A DNA stretch of 64,000 nt from Daphnia carinata (Eukaryota > Arthropoda > Branchiopoda > Diplostraca > Daphniidae): the NCBI RefSeq assembly GCF_022539665.2, contig NC_081340.1, positions 1,364,001-1,428,000 on the forward strand. Direction: 5' to 3'. The notes beneath the pieces were generated by a model. It saw nothing but the letters and a program-made list of their open reading frames with translations. It was not told the origin of the DNA and did no database searches. Of the stretch, positions 15,369 through 29,000 are shown one piece after another. Each line of letters begins with the position of its first letter. Positions within the stretch are counted from its first letter, which is position 1. The position numbers and the translations under genes were made by a program.

Positions 15369-15751
15369 ATTTTTGGCGGCATCCCTTTTCGCTTCGTTTT
15401 CGAATTTTAATCATGCATACACCCTTGCCAACGGAAGGAGAGAAACGAAAGAGTATTCTTTGCTTTTTTAATACTCGAGTTATGCGAGCGTCAGGCGAAA
15501 CACGGACCATCTGTTTTTTTTTTTTTTGTTTTTTTTTTATGGCGAAATAACCATCTCTCTTTAGCTCGCCACCCCTTTCGTTCAAAACCTGGCGCTTACG
15601 CGCTTAAGAGAGACACACGAATTCGTGCCGAAATGTTATGGGCCGAACGTTTCATCCGACAACAATCACGCCAACCAGATACACGACACCACTAGAGAGC
15701 GGCTCAATCGTTTAAGACTCTAGGCCATAAGATTTCAAAAGTCGTTTGACA

Positions 15752-15785
<34 letters not shown>

Positions 15786-17440
15786 ATTTAAGTCTTTCTT
15801 TGATTTGGGTTCTATCCGCGGTTTTCACCGATCTTTTTTTTTTCTGCGGGACTTTTGCGTTCAAAAAAAAAAAAAAAAAAAAAGTTACGACCGATTTATT
15901 GTAGTGGTCCAGCGCTCTTCGCTCGAAATTTCGTTTTTTTTTTTTTTTTTTTTTTTTTAGAGAAAGAAAAAGTTTGAAATTTGGAAGCAACTGCTATGCC
16001 TGTTCACGAACGATAAGTCTCTCTCTCTCTTTTTTTTTTTTTTTTTCGTCTAGTATTGATCTTTGCGTCGAGTTTCTGTTCAATGTTTCCTGATAGTTTT
16101 GCCGTAAGAAACTTTGTTTTTTTTTTTTTTTTTCAGGAAATGGCAGGGGCCCCCAATGTTTACGATGGCGCTTGCCTTTTTATTCGCCCGGCAGCTCTTT
16201 TTTTTTTTTTTTTTTTACACCGTCCGCGCGGTATGACCCCGTACAGATTTTCGGATTTCCTTTTTTTTTTTTTTTTTTTTTAAACGTAAGGAAAGTTTTT
16301 TTTTTTTTCTAGTCCTAAAAAAAAAATTCCCACTTTTCAATATATTTCATTGCCTATTTTTTTTTTTTTTTTTTTTTTCAGCAAATTCCCTTGATGGTTT
16401 AGGATGGAATGTATTTTTTCTTCTTCTTCACCACCCCATCAATAATGGTGGCTAGAAATAGTTTGTTAGTGTCGGCTAAAAAAGATCGCCGGTCGGGTCA
16501 TTCACGAAAAGCATTTCGGGGCTTTTTTTTTTTTTTTTAATAATGCGGGTTTTTGGATTCCCTTTTTTTTTTTCTGTGTTACGTTTTTGCCGGCATAACA
16601 CAATTCCATCCCGTACGTGTCGACTGGCGACGACGTCTGCACATCCTTGTAAGGGATCCCCCAATCGAAATACATATTCCGACATCTTTTTCCTTTGAAA
16701 ACATTCTTGATGCCCTTTTCTCCGTCGACTAGCGATTATTATTCATGGAACCTTATGGATTTTTTTTCTTCTTCTTCTTCTTCTTCTTCCTTCCCCCCCC
16801 CCCTCCACTTGCTTCTTTCTTTTTTCTTTGTGTATTTTTTTTTTTTTTTTTTACGATGGGCCCTAAACGTAATACACAGCTGCGCATAGATACGAGCTGC
16901 AACAGCGACAGAGCTGCTAGTAGTAGTAGATGGGCCAGGGAGCGAAAGCGAGTCAGTTTACCGACCAAAACATTTCCAATTGAGATCTTTTTTGCCGATC
17001 GGTTTACTCTCGAAAAAGCGAGGGGGGGGGGGGCTTCCCTAAAGGCAAAATATATATTAGAAAAAAAAAGGTTTCTACCATCCACCGGTGTGTGTGTGTG
17101 TGTGTGCCCCCAGTGTATGTTGCCCAGGACTTTTTTTTTTTTTTTTTATTATTATTATTATACTACTACTACAAGTATATTGTAACGTGGACGATAGGCA
17201 GAGGGGAGAGGCAAACTGTCAGTCAGGAATCTTATAGTCCTACGTCTATAACTATATCCCCCCTGCCTTGTTTTCCTCTCCAGCCTCTGTTATATATTTC
17301 CCAACAAACTCTTTTGCTAATGGTCTCCTGTGCAGTATATCTAGTAGTAGCTGTCTCCGATTACAATCTTTGCCCTTTTCACCTCCCACAACTTGCTGTC
17401 CTTTTTGTTCCAATGTTGCCTCTTTGAACGAAAGAAATCT

Positions 17441-17442
<2 letters not shown>

Positions 17443-17470
<28 letters not shown>
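17443..17470. repeat. (GT)14 microsatellite
   Basis: This is a perfect dinucleotide tract about 1.7 kb upstream of the robo promoter. Confidence 0.95.
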
Positions 17471-17471
<1 letters not shown>

Positions 17472-18160
17472 CATGACGCAAGTCAAGTAAAGCACACACC
17501 TGGTTTAACTACAATTTGGAAGAGGGAAATTATAAATCAAAAAAAAAAATAAATAAATAAATAAAAGGAGAGTTTTAATGGCGCGCTGACACGCATTACC
17601 GGTTGATTATCGGGTGACAGCAACTTCCCTACTCGTGTACACATGGACATACGCGTGTACGTACGTAGTTGGCGCTATTAAAAAGGAAGAGCGTGCTGCA
17701 CTAATAGGCGTATGTATATTCTATGATAGCGTTAAGTCATACGAGTTTCATAGCCGTTCTTCTTAATGCAATCCGCTTTCTACCCGACTGTCTCTACGTC
17801 TGTGTGTGTGTGTGTGATACAGATAAAAGCCGTAGATAATGATCTGCTACATAGCGGTCTGTTCGCAATAGTGGAATCCGAGATGGTTCCATGTAATAAA
17901 GCTTCTCTCTCTCTCTCTCTCTTCCTTTTTTTCTCCGGCTCAATTCTTTTCTCTTCTGCAGCACTGATCGTCTCTCTCTTTCTTTCTAAGGCTCTAGTTC
18001 CGGTAGACGCTGCGAGGCAAGATTGTTGTTACTAAGGTAACGAGTGCGAGCTCAGCTGGCCACATAGAGTTATTTCGCCGCTCTATACAGTATACATATA
18101 TATATATAAATATACTGCATTAGTTGGATTTTGTCGAATAAAGAAGGTGGCCGTTCTCGC

Positions 18161-18163
<3 letters not shown>

Positions 18164-18195
<32 letters not shown>
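18164..18195. repeat. (AC)16 microsatellite
   Basis: This is a perfect dinucleotide tract about 0.9 kb upstream of the robo promoter. Confidence 0.95.
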
Positions 18196-18199
<4 letters not shown>

Positions 18200-19121
18200 T
18201 TGAGACCTATTACGTATAGTGGTGCTGCCTCATATATATAAGTTGCATTGTACGTGAGCGAGTGGCCCGCCTCCGTACGTTGTGCGTGTGGGGTGTGTTG
18301 TACACGCAGTCTTTGGTAGCCATACACCAAAAATAAAAAAAAGAACGGATTGCATTGAGATTCCGGCGGACATCAATCCTCACATATTGCTTCACGTCTT
18401 TGTGTAGTGGAGGCCGCTTGACCGAACCGCACACAACGGCCTATAAAAAAAACGAAGGGAGAGAGAGAGAGAGAGAGAGGGACGAAGGACGAAGGAGAGC
18501 GAAAGGGAGGCAGAGACGTTCAAGACGAATCGATAAACGACCACCCACCAAATAAAATAAAAAATAACTGTATGAATACAGTATATTTAGGGTATGTACA
18601 GTATATCGTTGCCAGGATATTTCAGCGTGCGTTCACTGCAAAACATCATCTTGTTAGCAAGCGGTGTTTGAAAAACATCTCAACATCATTCAAAGTGATG
18701 CAATAATTTCGTGACTCATCGCCTAGTACGCCGACGGGTGCCATAGGCTGTCGAGCCGCATCTCCCCCTCTCTTTTGATTTCGTTCATGTGTTGCAGAAC
18801 GATTTGGATTAGAAACGAAAATCAGACAAAAAATCCACCTGTCCTGATCAACCCCAGTTGGATAAAAGAAATGCCTTGCTAAATTTTAAAATTTTGTTTT
18901 ATTTATTATTAGTTTTTAAAAAGATCAATATTGATTGACTTATTGATTAAATCATAGAACACGGTTGGGGTAAGGTCGACGGTGGAAGGAGAGAAGAAAA
19001 AAAAAAAAAAAAAAGAAAGTTGCGCATTGTTACCGCTTCCGCTAGAATGGCGCTGCTCTCCAAGAGTCAGTGGGCGGAGCGATCCTTCGAGGAATTGAGA
19101 ACTCGTTTGACTCGGCTCGAT

Positions 19122-19156
19122 TCAGTCGGCCGTCAGCCTCAATCTCGTGCAGACGT
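19122..19156 (+). promoter_or_regulatory. robo: robo core promoter: Inr + DPE, TATA-less
   Basis: TCAGTC at 19122-19127 is a consensus arthropod initiator with A+1 at 19124. AGACGT occupies 19151-19156, exactly +28 to +33, and matches the downstream promoter element at every position. No TATA box lies near -30. It sits 764 bp upstream of the first robo ATG, so the intervening sequence would be the 5' UTR. Exact Inr-DPE spacing is functionally required in insects and the combination is typical of developmental genes. The assignment to robo is inferred from position and orientation. Confidence 0.6.
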
Positions 19157-19887
19157 CCCGTTTGTCAGCCGATCGAATCGATCGAGAAGCATTAGAAGAG
19201 AGAAACCGAAAGCAACAACATCAAAAAAAAAAAAAAAAGTATTAACAATTGCTCTAATCTATCGTGAATCTCGTGGGGCAAAGAAAACGTTACCTTGTTT
19301 TCAGACATTTGACGGCGTGTGTGTGTGTGTGTGTTTGCGAGTGTTGTGTATATGTGCGTGTGTGTATTTGTGTGCGTGCGTACGAAACAGCTATGGCTAC
19401 CTAGTTGATTTGCATACGGATTGTTTTGTTTTTTTCTTGTGTTTCGGTCCAACACGGGCTTCCCCTTTTTGGCGCCTATTGTGTTTATCCGTTTTGTTTG
19501 AGCCGTCACATCAGTGCTCATTTTTGTCGACAAAATTGTGAACAAGTTGTCAGTCACACAAAAGTAAAGACGCCTGTTTTTGTTTGTGCCGAAAAACGCG
19601 CGTGTCTGCGTGTTTGTTTAGCTCTCTCTACCTGCGCCCAGCAGCCGACGTTTTTTTTTTTTTTGGTTTTTTGTTTGTCTTCTTTCTCTCTGAAAGAAAC
19701 AGGTAGTGACGTTGTGAGATCTAAATTCAAACATCCACGAGGGTCATTTGTAACTTTTGAACTTGTTTGAAAATTGTGTTTGTTTGTTCACTTCGATTGG
19801 ACACCCCCCCCCCCCCCCTCAGTCCGGCACGTTTTGATGACGCAACGCGCGATTTGGCTCTGAACAGCGAGTTGTGGCCGATTGATT
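19124..19887 (+). other. robo: putative robo 5' UTR
   Basis: This interval lies between the predicted start site and the first in-frame ATG. It contains a poly-A run at about 19222-19238, a GT-rich stretch at about 19317-19380 and a poly-C run at about 19804-19818. Several ATGs out of frame with robo, one at 19352, could act as uORFs. A 173-residue open frame over 19020-19541 crosses the start site and resembles nothing known; I treat it as untranslated. An internal 5' UTR intron cannot be excluded. Confidence 0.45.
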
Positions 19888-20056
19888 ATGCATCGAACTC
19901 ATGTTGATGTCTTTGGCAAGAATCGTCGATGCAGCACGACCTGGCCGCTTAGGAGGATGTCGCCAACGTATCGATGCTGCTCTTTGACGCCCACCGGATT
20001 ACTTTATTGTCTTGTTGTCCTGCTTTTGCATCGGCCATCGTCATCTGTCGCCAACG
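19888..20056 (+). CDS. robo: robo exon 1: signal peptide
   Basis: This exon encodes residues 1-56 and ends in phase 1 at a good donor (ACG|GTAAGG). A hydrophobic core, GLLYCLVVLLL, is followed by a small-residue stretch (SSSVAN) typical of a signal cleavage site. An in-frame stop at 19861 precedes the first ATG at 19888. A second in-frame ATG at 19957 would give a shorter, more conventional 33-residue leader, so either start is possible; both have A at -3. The spare G of the last codon joins GC at 27333 to give Gly57. No homology identifies this exon alone: it is assigned by signal character, the promoter upstream and exact phase fit to the Ig1 exon. Confidence 0.75.
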
Positions 20057-23012
20057 GTAAGGTCACACACACACACAACTCCTATCGTTCGAAATTTACC
20101 TTTCCTCGTTCAGACCGTCTGGGGCGAGTTTGGGCGAAGTCTAAAGAGTTTGAAACAAAAAAAAACAAAAAACGAATGGCCTTGGATCGTGAGGGCCCCA
20201 GCATCGTTCCTCTTCCGATCTTCTTTTATTTTGATTTTTTTTTTCCTTCTTCTTCGATCTGTCCCGACATGTCCGAAGATACAATAGAGATACGTTTGCT
20301 CAACTCCCCCCTGTTTTCAAACGTTAATGAGAAACAGAGAAAGAAGGAAAATAATCAACAACAACAACAAAAAAAAAAAAAAAAATGAGTGGAATCAAGA
20401 CAAGAACGAAAAAAAAAAAAAAAAGAGAGAGAAAGAGATAAGAAATTAGGCCGTACTCCAATGATGGGCATGTGATGGGCCGGTCCTCCGAATCTGACGC
20501 GAGACACATGTTCAATAATGATGGATCGATGGCTCGCAGCGTGTTGTGGCCATCTTTTTTCTCTCTTTCTTTCTTTCTTACCTCCAAGTCACCACCCAGG
20601 TGCATCGTTTTGTGCCTTCTTCTTCTTCTCTTTGTTTCGTTCTTGTGCTTTTCTAAACTTGCCCGTTTGGGCATCGGGTAATTTCTAACGTTTCCCGGCT
20701 TGATGGCTGGTTCGGAAAAATGGTTGCATAATCAATAGGTAATTACAGGCGCAGGTATGTTTCTTTTTTCTTTTTTTTTTTTTTCAAACGTTTCTCCATT
20801 TCGTGAGATGCGTCAACATAGATAAACTTGAAAGTTTGTTGATGGCTGGAAAGAAAAAAGTTTTGAAAAAAAAAAAAGAGAATAGAAAAAGAAAAAAAAA
20901 AAATCCAATTACTTAAAGCGGCGCCGTAAAGAGCGTCTTGATAATCCCGGCCCATACAATGGCGACAATAATGACGTCAGCTACGTCTCGCATCTATTAA
21001 CTGATCTCTTAACTGATAACCTTCGTTAACAGTTTTTCTTTTTTCTTTCTTTTTTTTTTTCAAATCAGCGGCATCGATTTACTTGACTTTTTTTTTTCTT
21101 CTTATTTTCATTTTTGGGGGCTGAAGAAAGAAACACACGGCGAGTCGTTCACACGGTTACCCACGTCATCGATTTGTGGACTCGAATCGCCTCGTTCAAG
21201 TCAAAGGATTTCTCTTTCTTTTTTTTTTTTTTTTCATTTACATTTGAAGATGGCTAGAGGCTGAGGCGATGGCTGTTTGTTGTTTACCTCAACAACGCCT
21301 TCGCCGCTATGCCGGATCCTCCCTTAACCCGCCGTCATAGAGACCTCTAAGCCCACACCGAAACTCTTAAACGCATCGTTTTTTTTTCTTCTTCACGATG
21401 GCAAAAACTATGGGATTTCACGTAATTTTTTTCCCTTGAAAAAAAAACAAAAAAAAAGAAACAAAAAACAAAAAAAAAAAAAAGGAAAACACAACAACAG
21501 GCAAAAACAAAACAAAACAAAACAAAAAAAGGAATGGAATTAAAAACAAAAGCTATCCACATTTTTTGGGAGGATGAGAAGAGGAGGGTATGCACATTTT
21601 TTTTTTTTTTTTTTTTTTTTGGTGAAAGAAGGAACGTTTCCGGTCACGTCGAGTTGGGTCCCGTTCGGGCCGGCTAGAGAGGATGAGGAACGAGAGTCAA
21701 AATAAGGCACGAGCAGCAAATCAGTCTTGTCTTTGGTCTTCTCTCTCTTCTCTTTCTCTTCCCTTGTTTTGTCTTTTTTTTTTTTTTGTTTTGCTTCTCA
21801 GCCACTTTTGCGCCGACATCTTTCACGCCGGGGCGCTGTTGCTCGCTGCTGGCCGTGAAACGTCGTTAGCTGACACGCGACATGGTCTTCTGCATCGGAG
21901 CCAAAGTGAAGAAGTCATTAAGAACACACACACACACACACACGGCCAAGAAGGGATGGCTGGTATGGTAGAATCAAGACAAGGCGCAACGAAAAAAAAA
22001 AAAAGGGCCAGAGCAGTTAGAAGCGAAAAGAGACGCACGAAATCCATTGGCCGCGACCGTTTGGAATGTCAACATCCCAAGTGAACGAAACAACATCGAA
22101 AGCAGAGCCACCCTCTCCTTCTCTTGCTTTTCAATTTTTTTTTTTCTATTTGTCTCTTTGTTTTTGTTTTGCTCCTGTCCTCTTATATCCTCTCTCATTT
22201 CCACACTTCATATATTAGAGGGCAAAAGAAGACGAAGAAGCTCCGCAAGCTGCTAAGCGAGTCGGGAATACAAAATATGTCTTATACGTAGGGGGGGGGG
22301 GGGGTTATCCGTCTTGCGTTGATGTATATGTCATTGGTAATAATTTGTGGAGCCGTGCCCACCTAATAAAACGTAATACCGTCGTGACCGGGACTGAAAA
22401 AACCTGAGGCGACACAAGCGCTATAGAGAAACGGTCATCACTTGGGGGAGGTGGGTCCCAACGCTAAAAAAAAAACAAAAAAACGTGCGATCCGTGCTAT
22501 TCTTTTTACTCTTTGGCACGGCACTAAACGCGAACACGTTCCATAAATTATCGTCGACAATTGGCACGTGAAGATGCGTGTCCCTTTTCTCTTTGTTTAA
22601 GGGCTCAAATCAAGACGTTGGGCCTGCGTTATTCATCGGCCTCTCTTCTCAGACCTAAATCTTGTTCAAAACGAACTGTCTTAACCCGTCTGATTGGGAA
22701 GGAGCATAGGACGTTTTTTGTTGTTTTTTTTGTTTTTTTTCGGAAGCGTGAACTGATTTATCGCCAGTCGGATTTAGTGAGAGGAAAGCGGGTGGTGAGC
22801 CGTGGCGTGAAAAAAGTAGGCGGGTTCTCGCACAACTTACGTCGCCCCCCCCCCCTCCCTTTTCGACTGTACAAGTCGTTTGCATTTCCAATGCAAATAA
22901 CGTAACCATGATACACGCACACAAGTCGAACCTCTTCATAGGAGGTCGAACACAAAAAGAGTCGTCCATCCTTGTTGTTTTTTTTTTTTTTTTTTTTTTT
23001 TGTTTGTTCTTT

Positions 23013-23045
<33 letters not shown>

Positions 23046-24432
23046 GTCTTTTTCCCAGTTGAAAAGAATATTCGTTTTTAAATCGCTTTCGTATTACATC
23101 CTTCCAGCTTCAAGAAGAAGAAGAGAAATGTACGGGATCAACGTCAGCCATTTATACGGGGGGGGGGGAGGGGAGGGTGTCGGGAAAGTATTTGTTTTAA
23201 TCATGTGTCGACCGGATGGGCATGGTGTGAGCACGACTGAATTATTCATCCGTATGGAACACCGGGAGAGCGTGTGAGAGTGAAGGGGGGGGGGGGGGGT
23301 AGAGAGAGAAAGAGAGAGAGAAAAAAAAATGCATAACACAACAATATACAACGCATAAATAACTGCGTGAATAAATATGAACGACAGACGAGTCTGAACA
23401 GGCAGCTGTTGGCTACGAAGGGCATAGCTAATCGAACGCATACATTGGGTGTAGTAGGCAAGACGCGTGTCTAATAGCAACAAGCAAAAAAAAAAAAAAA
23501 ATGAAACGAAATGAAATGAAACTAAAAAAATTGAGGGAGATGGCAGAGTGTCGGTTGTAACATTGGTCGATTTTTTTGTTTTCTTTTGTATTATGTGTGT
23601 GTGTGTGTGTGTGGTCGTGTAAAGGTTAGGTGATTGCCATAGCTTATTTCCATCGAACGGCCGTGTGGCACGCAATAATTAGCGTTGGCCACACATATAG
23701 GGGCGTACCTTTTGAAAATAACAACAAGTCTCGTCGCGATGGTGACCGTTGAGACTTACGTGGATTATCCATTGCCGATGCGTTTAATGCCAACCGGCCA
23801 TTTTATTTGGCTGGCGCTTCTAATAAGAAAAAGAAAAAGAAAGAGTGTAATCGTTAAAACAAATGAAACAAAAGACACAATTTCTTATTGTCGTCGTTCA
23901 ATTTGACCAAAGATTATCGAGCCCCCCCCCCCCGCATCATCGAACTTCATTTGGCGTATTTCTTTTGTTCTTCCTGTGTCGTGCTGTCGCGAACAATAGC
24001 CCAACTATCGATTTGTTTGAAAAGGGCATTACACCATTTTTTTTTTTTTTTTTAAATACCTGATAAATTGAGTGTTCGTTCTAAATGGGTTCATCACGCA
24101 AAAAGTTAGTAGTCATAAAAACGAATGCCACAATAGCGGGAGTGTGTACTGTGCGAAGACGACGTCTCTCCGTGGGCTGACCGGACAAAGAAACCCCCCC
24201 CCCCCCCCAAAAAAAAAAAAAAAAAAATGCGGTAATGGGACGTTTAGTACCACGCACTGATTTTCTGTCCTCGATTCACTGGAAAATTGACAGTAAACCC
24301 GTTTTTTTTTTTATAGGATAGAAGTACCCGACCGCGGTGTGACATGGATTCGATAATTTCATCATTTTCAATTCCTATCACGCCTTTGACTTTGCCGCAT
24401 CCCTTCGCCTGTTCATTTTTATTTTTTTGTTC

Positions 24433-24466
<34 letters not shown>

Positions 24467-25246
24467 GCACAAGTGAACTTCATTTCGCTTCACACTTTTA
24501 GCCCTCCCAAAAAGGATATTCTTAACAATTCAAGTGGGAAAAAAACCAATTCTTTCCCGTCTTTCATTCGGATAGACTTGCATGTTCAGAGGGGGTGTGT
24601 AGAACACGAGCGACCGTGTGTGTCTTACGCGACGTCCGTGGCGTCGATTACATCAACTTGAGCTACAAAAATAAACCGGAAATTGAGAAATGCAAAGTCG
24701 ACTATAGAAAGAAAAAAAAAACCGTTGTAATTGCCCCGTGTAGTAGTTGGCGTCATCGATTCATTTACGAAGAAGATGCAACTGAGCGTGTCATCTCGAA
24801 AGCGATCGATCGGCTCGGTTCACCCCCTCGACACACGCACAACACAAAAGGGCACGATGTCTGCACGTAACGTGCGTGTTACTCGTCCTCCTTGAAGGGG
24901 CGGCATCCATCGGTCCAGTATGACGTACTTTCTTGCACTCTTCTTCTTCTTTTTTTTTTTTTTTTTTTCACGAGACGTGGATCTCGGCTGATGCGGAGAT
25001 CATTGGCCGGCGTCTTTTGTCCTGTTTGATCAGATCGATACAGTGGCATGAAAGCGTTTCAACCTACTCTCTCCCCGAACACTCGAACGTAACCCCCTCC
25101 TCCCCTCCCCAACAAGAACACGACGTGTTAGATTGCAACTGCAGATGCGTTTGCCTTTAGGAGGTATGTTGCGCAGGTGGCCGTCATCGTTTCAACACTC
25201 TCTTTTTACGGTTCAATACGTTTCATTTTTTTGTGGGTTACCGACG

Positions 25247-25281
<35 letters not shown>

Positions 25282-25879
25282 GAATTGCTTCATTAAAAAA
25301 AAAAAAAAAAAAAGCAACTGGTTCTCTTTTATGATTATAATAGCGAGCAAACCACCTTTTTCTAAAAAGAAAAAGAAAAGGGTGTCTGTAAATGTAGATG
25401 GCCATTTTTCAGGTCGGAAAGAGACGGGGGGGGGGGGCCAAAAGAGAGCAACAACCACACGAGTGTAGGAAGAAGAAGAAGAAGAAAAAAAAACGTGTAT
25501 ATTTTTGAGGCTATATAGCGGTCATACACTAAGAGCAAATGACCGTAGAAACTGACAATACGAAAGACCTTTTTTTTTTTTATCATGGAATGCGCAACCG
25601 AAGTAACGCACAAAAAAAAAATAAAATAAAATAAAAATCAAATCAAATGAAAAGGAACCCAAACACAAAGTGTCCTTTACATTTTTGTTCTATGTGTTGT
25701 GCGTGTGTGTGGAAGAGGGGAAAAAAAAAAATAGAGACTAGAAAGTGAAGAGGTTCTTTTGACATTTTTCGTTTCTATAAACCGAAAGGCTCATGATGTT
25801 GAACAAGGTTGGGCGCGGACAATAAAGGTCACAGGGAAGCGCAAGTTGTTCAGGTAACGAGGGCTAGAAAAACTCGTAT

Positions 25880-25915
<36 letters not shown>

Positions 25916-25978
25916 TTCGAGTTCTGTTTGTGTGTGTGTGTGTGTGTGTGTCTCCAATAGAAGGACACATCAGACACG

Positions 25979-26022
<44 letters not shown>

Positions 26023-29000
26023 ATGGAAACGGCTCTCCCGCTGGCCGAAAATCCAGCCAAGCAAAATACGCATAGTTATATATCGTGGTTCTCTTTCCAC
26101 CCGTCCAAAAAAAAAAAAAAAAAATCCTCGATTCTCACCTGGAACTCTATTGAATCTATTTACCAGTTATTATTATGGTTCCATTCTTCTTCTTTTTTTT
26201 TTTTTTTATTTCCCTCTCCTTAGTCCAACAGGAGAGGTGGAGGGGGGACATAAAAGTGGCATCCTTGTGGAACGAATGATCATCTCCAACGGCTGAGATT
26301 TTCTGTGTGTGAATCGTTCGACCGATATTTGCGACAGTATATCGAATACGTAGGGAAATGAAAACCGCCGTCTCGCGTCTACGGTTGAGCAGGGTGTAGG
26401 CCGATAGGGAAATCGATGATGGGAGTCGCCACACACATACTGGATAGCCCTATACTTTATATATATATATATATACATATCAAAAATACATGGCGTAGAC
26501 ATAGACACACACAAACACACACACACACGCAACATCATCCTAGCGAGGCCAACGTTTTTTTTTTTTTGCTGCTCGGCTGTCATCGTGATGAATGAAGTCA
26601 GTTGGGACTCCCTTTTATTTTCTTCTTTTCGGAGAGACTTTGGTGGGGTGTAGTGAAAATAGAGGCGGAGGGGTTCATCACGGTGCCTAGTGGTACATAG
26701 TAGAGTGGCCACAGCAGATGTTTTTATACTTTGGTCATATATATGTATAAATGCAGCACTCGACGTTGCTCCCATCGTAGCAGCGATTCGACCATCGCTC
26801 GTATTGAATCAACCATGTCTGTTGTATAGTTCGATCGCCTTTGTCAAAATCGATGTAGGGTCGGTAGTTGGCTTCTGAAGAGAGTTTCCCTACTTCGTAT
26901 AGCTTTGATTCAATTCCATTGCCAATTGAAATGCTGAAGTCATAAAAACGAAAAGTAAAAGGAGAGACTAACAAAAAAAAAAATAATAATAATAATAACG
27001 ACCCTTCCATTCCGTTTCGTTCAATTGCATTCGGGGTGGCATGGAGAAAAGTTGTTTATCACGTTTGTAAAAAATGTAAGAGTTTGTCTCGTTCAATAAC
27101 AAAAAAAAAAATAAATAAATGGCTATTATCCAGATGAAAGAAAGTAAAAAAAAAATAATAAAATCCATCTCTATTTAGTCACGTGAGCGTTTCACGCACT
27201 AGCGCGTTCGTGTCGAAATTCGTGTACACTCGTTGAGTGATTCAAGTGGCATAATCAAATACAATCAACTTGATTATAATTTTTTTTTTTTTCATGTTTC
27301 ATGTATGATGGACATTGGCGTGCATCAACAAGGCGTGATGCGATCTGCGCGCATCACGGAGCACCCGACGGACATGACGGTAGCTCGCAACGATCCCGTG
27401 ACGCTGAAATGTTCCGCCGAAGGGAATCCGGAACCGACGATCGAATGGTACCGGGACGGAGAGTTGATCCTCAGCTCCAACGGCAACGGCAACGGCAACG
27501 GTCCCAAGAGCGCAGGCAACAGTCATCGTGTGATGCTTCCCGGTGGCGATCTCTTCTTCTTCCGTGTGGTCCAAGGACGGAAGGAAAGCGACGCCGGCGT
27601 CTACTGGTGTTTAGCCCGAAACCAGCAAGGCTCGTCGCGATCACGCAACGCTACGCTCACCGTCGCCTGTAAGTCATTTCTTTTTTTTTTTTTTCTTTTT
27701 TTTTTTTCAATTTAGATTTTGTTTGTTTTTTGTTTTTCTTTTTTTTGGCTTGTCGGCCAATTACCGTATTTCACGATACCATGGGAAACGCTGGCACCGT
27801 TCGTTTCCTATCCCCCGCCATCCATCTCGCCCCATCTGGAATGGCTATTATTATTTCTCACGACGTTTGCACGAGTTGTAGTTTTCTTAATTCGGGTTGC
27901 GCGTTTTTTGGCGTTCGTCTACAAAGATATATATCGTCTTTTTTTATGATTTTCTCTTACCCGGTCCGACTTAAAAAAAAAACAAAAAAAACAGGAAATT
28001 GCATACGCTAATGCTTGAGATTGCTTTTAAGCTACTCGTCCGTTATATTTAGCAACTGATGAAGCTCGTCTTCTCCCTCGCACACACACACATAGAAAGA
28101 GTTTAAAAAAAAAAAAAAAAATTAAATGAAATGAAATAGAAAATAAAATGAACGGTCAGCGCTCGTTAGTTGTCGAATGCTGAAGCGGAACGACTTTTAA
28201 TGGCCATTCGTACGGGCCCAATGACTGTGACGACGGTCGGCTAGCCCGAAAAAAAAACGTTGCCTGCGAGATTCGAAAAAAGTGAGAGAGAAAAAAAAAA
28301 AAAAGGAAGGAAAAGTCAAATATGAAATTCAAATGAATAAATAACGACGTTTATTTTTCGAGATAACGGTAGGAAGAAGAATGCAGATGGAAAACGCTTC
28401 TGTTCGTGTTTTCTCATTGGCCGGCCGTTGGCTTCATCACCGATGGAATGAACACATTGACGCCGCGATGCGGCCCACACGCACAACAAAAAAATGGGGA
28501 ATCCCTGGGCAGCGAGGAATGAGTACTTAAATAAAAACGCCGATAAACTCTAGTCCGCCTTTTTTTGTTTTTTTGTTATTAAAGAATCATCAAAAGGAAT
28601 TCGAAAGGCCGAAGCCCAAAATCGAGAGATTTCGGCCATTGTTCCATTTCATTGTGACGACTGTTTCCCTTCGTTGTTTCGCATGTTTTCAACGGACGAA
28701 AGCGGCTCTATTTGATTGGGTCCGCCGACGTCCAAGCGCAGAAAGGGCCTTTAAACGGGACAACGTCAAAACGAATTAAGAGGAAGCAGCATCAAGTCTT
28801 GTGTTTATAAATGCGCGTTAAAGCACGAGCGTCCGCATGATTTGCGTCTTGTGAACAACAACAACAACAACAACAAAAAAAAAAAAAATAAAAAATGTCG
28901 GCGGCCCATTACAGATCAGTGACCGCAGGGGGACAGGTGTGCGTAACGTGTGAAATAGCTAGGCGATTTATTTATTTTTTTTTTTTTTTTTTTTTGGAAG

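Larger units (their letters stand above)
1..19123. other. Upstream non-coding region
   Basis: I found no gene I can support in these 19 kb on either strand. The open frames contain translated homopolymers (Phe, Lys, Gly or Pro runs) and no domain signature. Notable content is poly-T at 7832-7864, poly-A at 9009-9036, 10241-10272, 12895-12929 and 15755-15784, poly-C at 15344-15368, and several GT/CA microsatellites. The stretch 18560-18960, just upstream of the robo promoter, is relatively free of homopolymers and could hold regulatory sequence, but I see no specific proven site. Confidence 0.6.

Noticed and set aside
24595-24870. 91-codon open frame in robo intron 1
   Set aside because: No domain is recognisable, it includes a Lys run from poly-A, and it fits no splice phase between exons 1 and 2.
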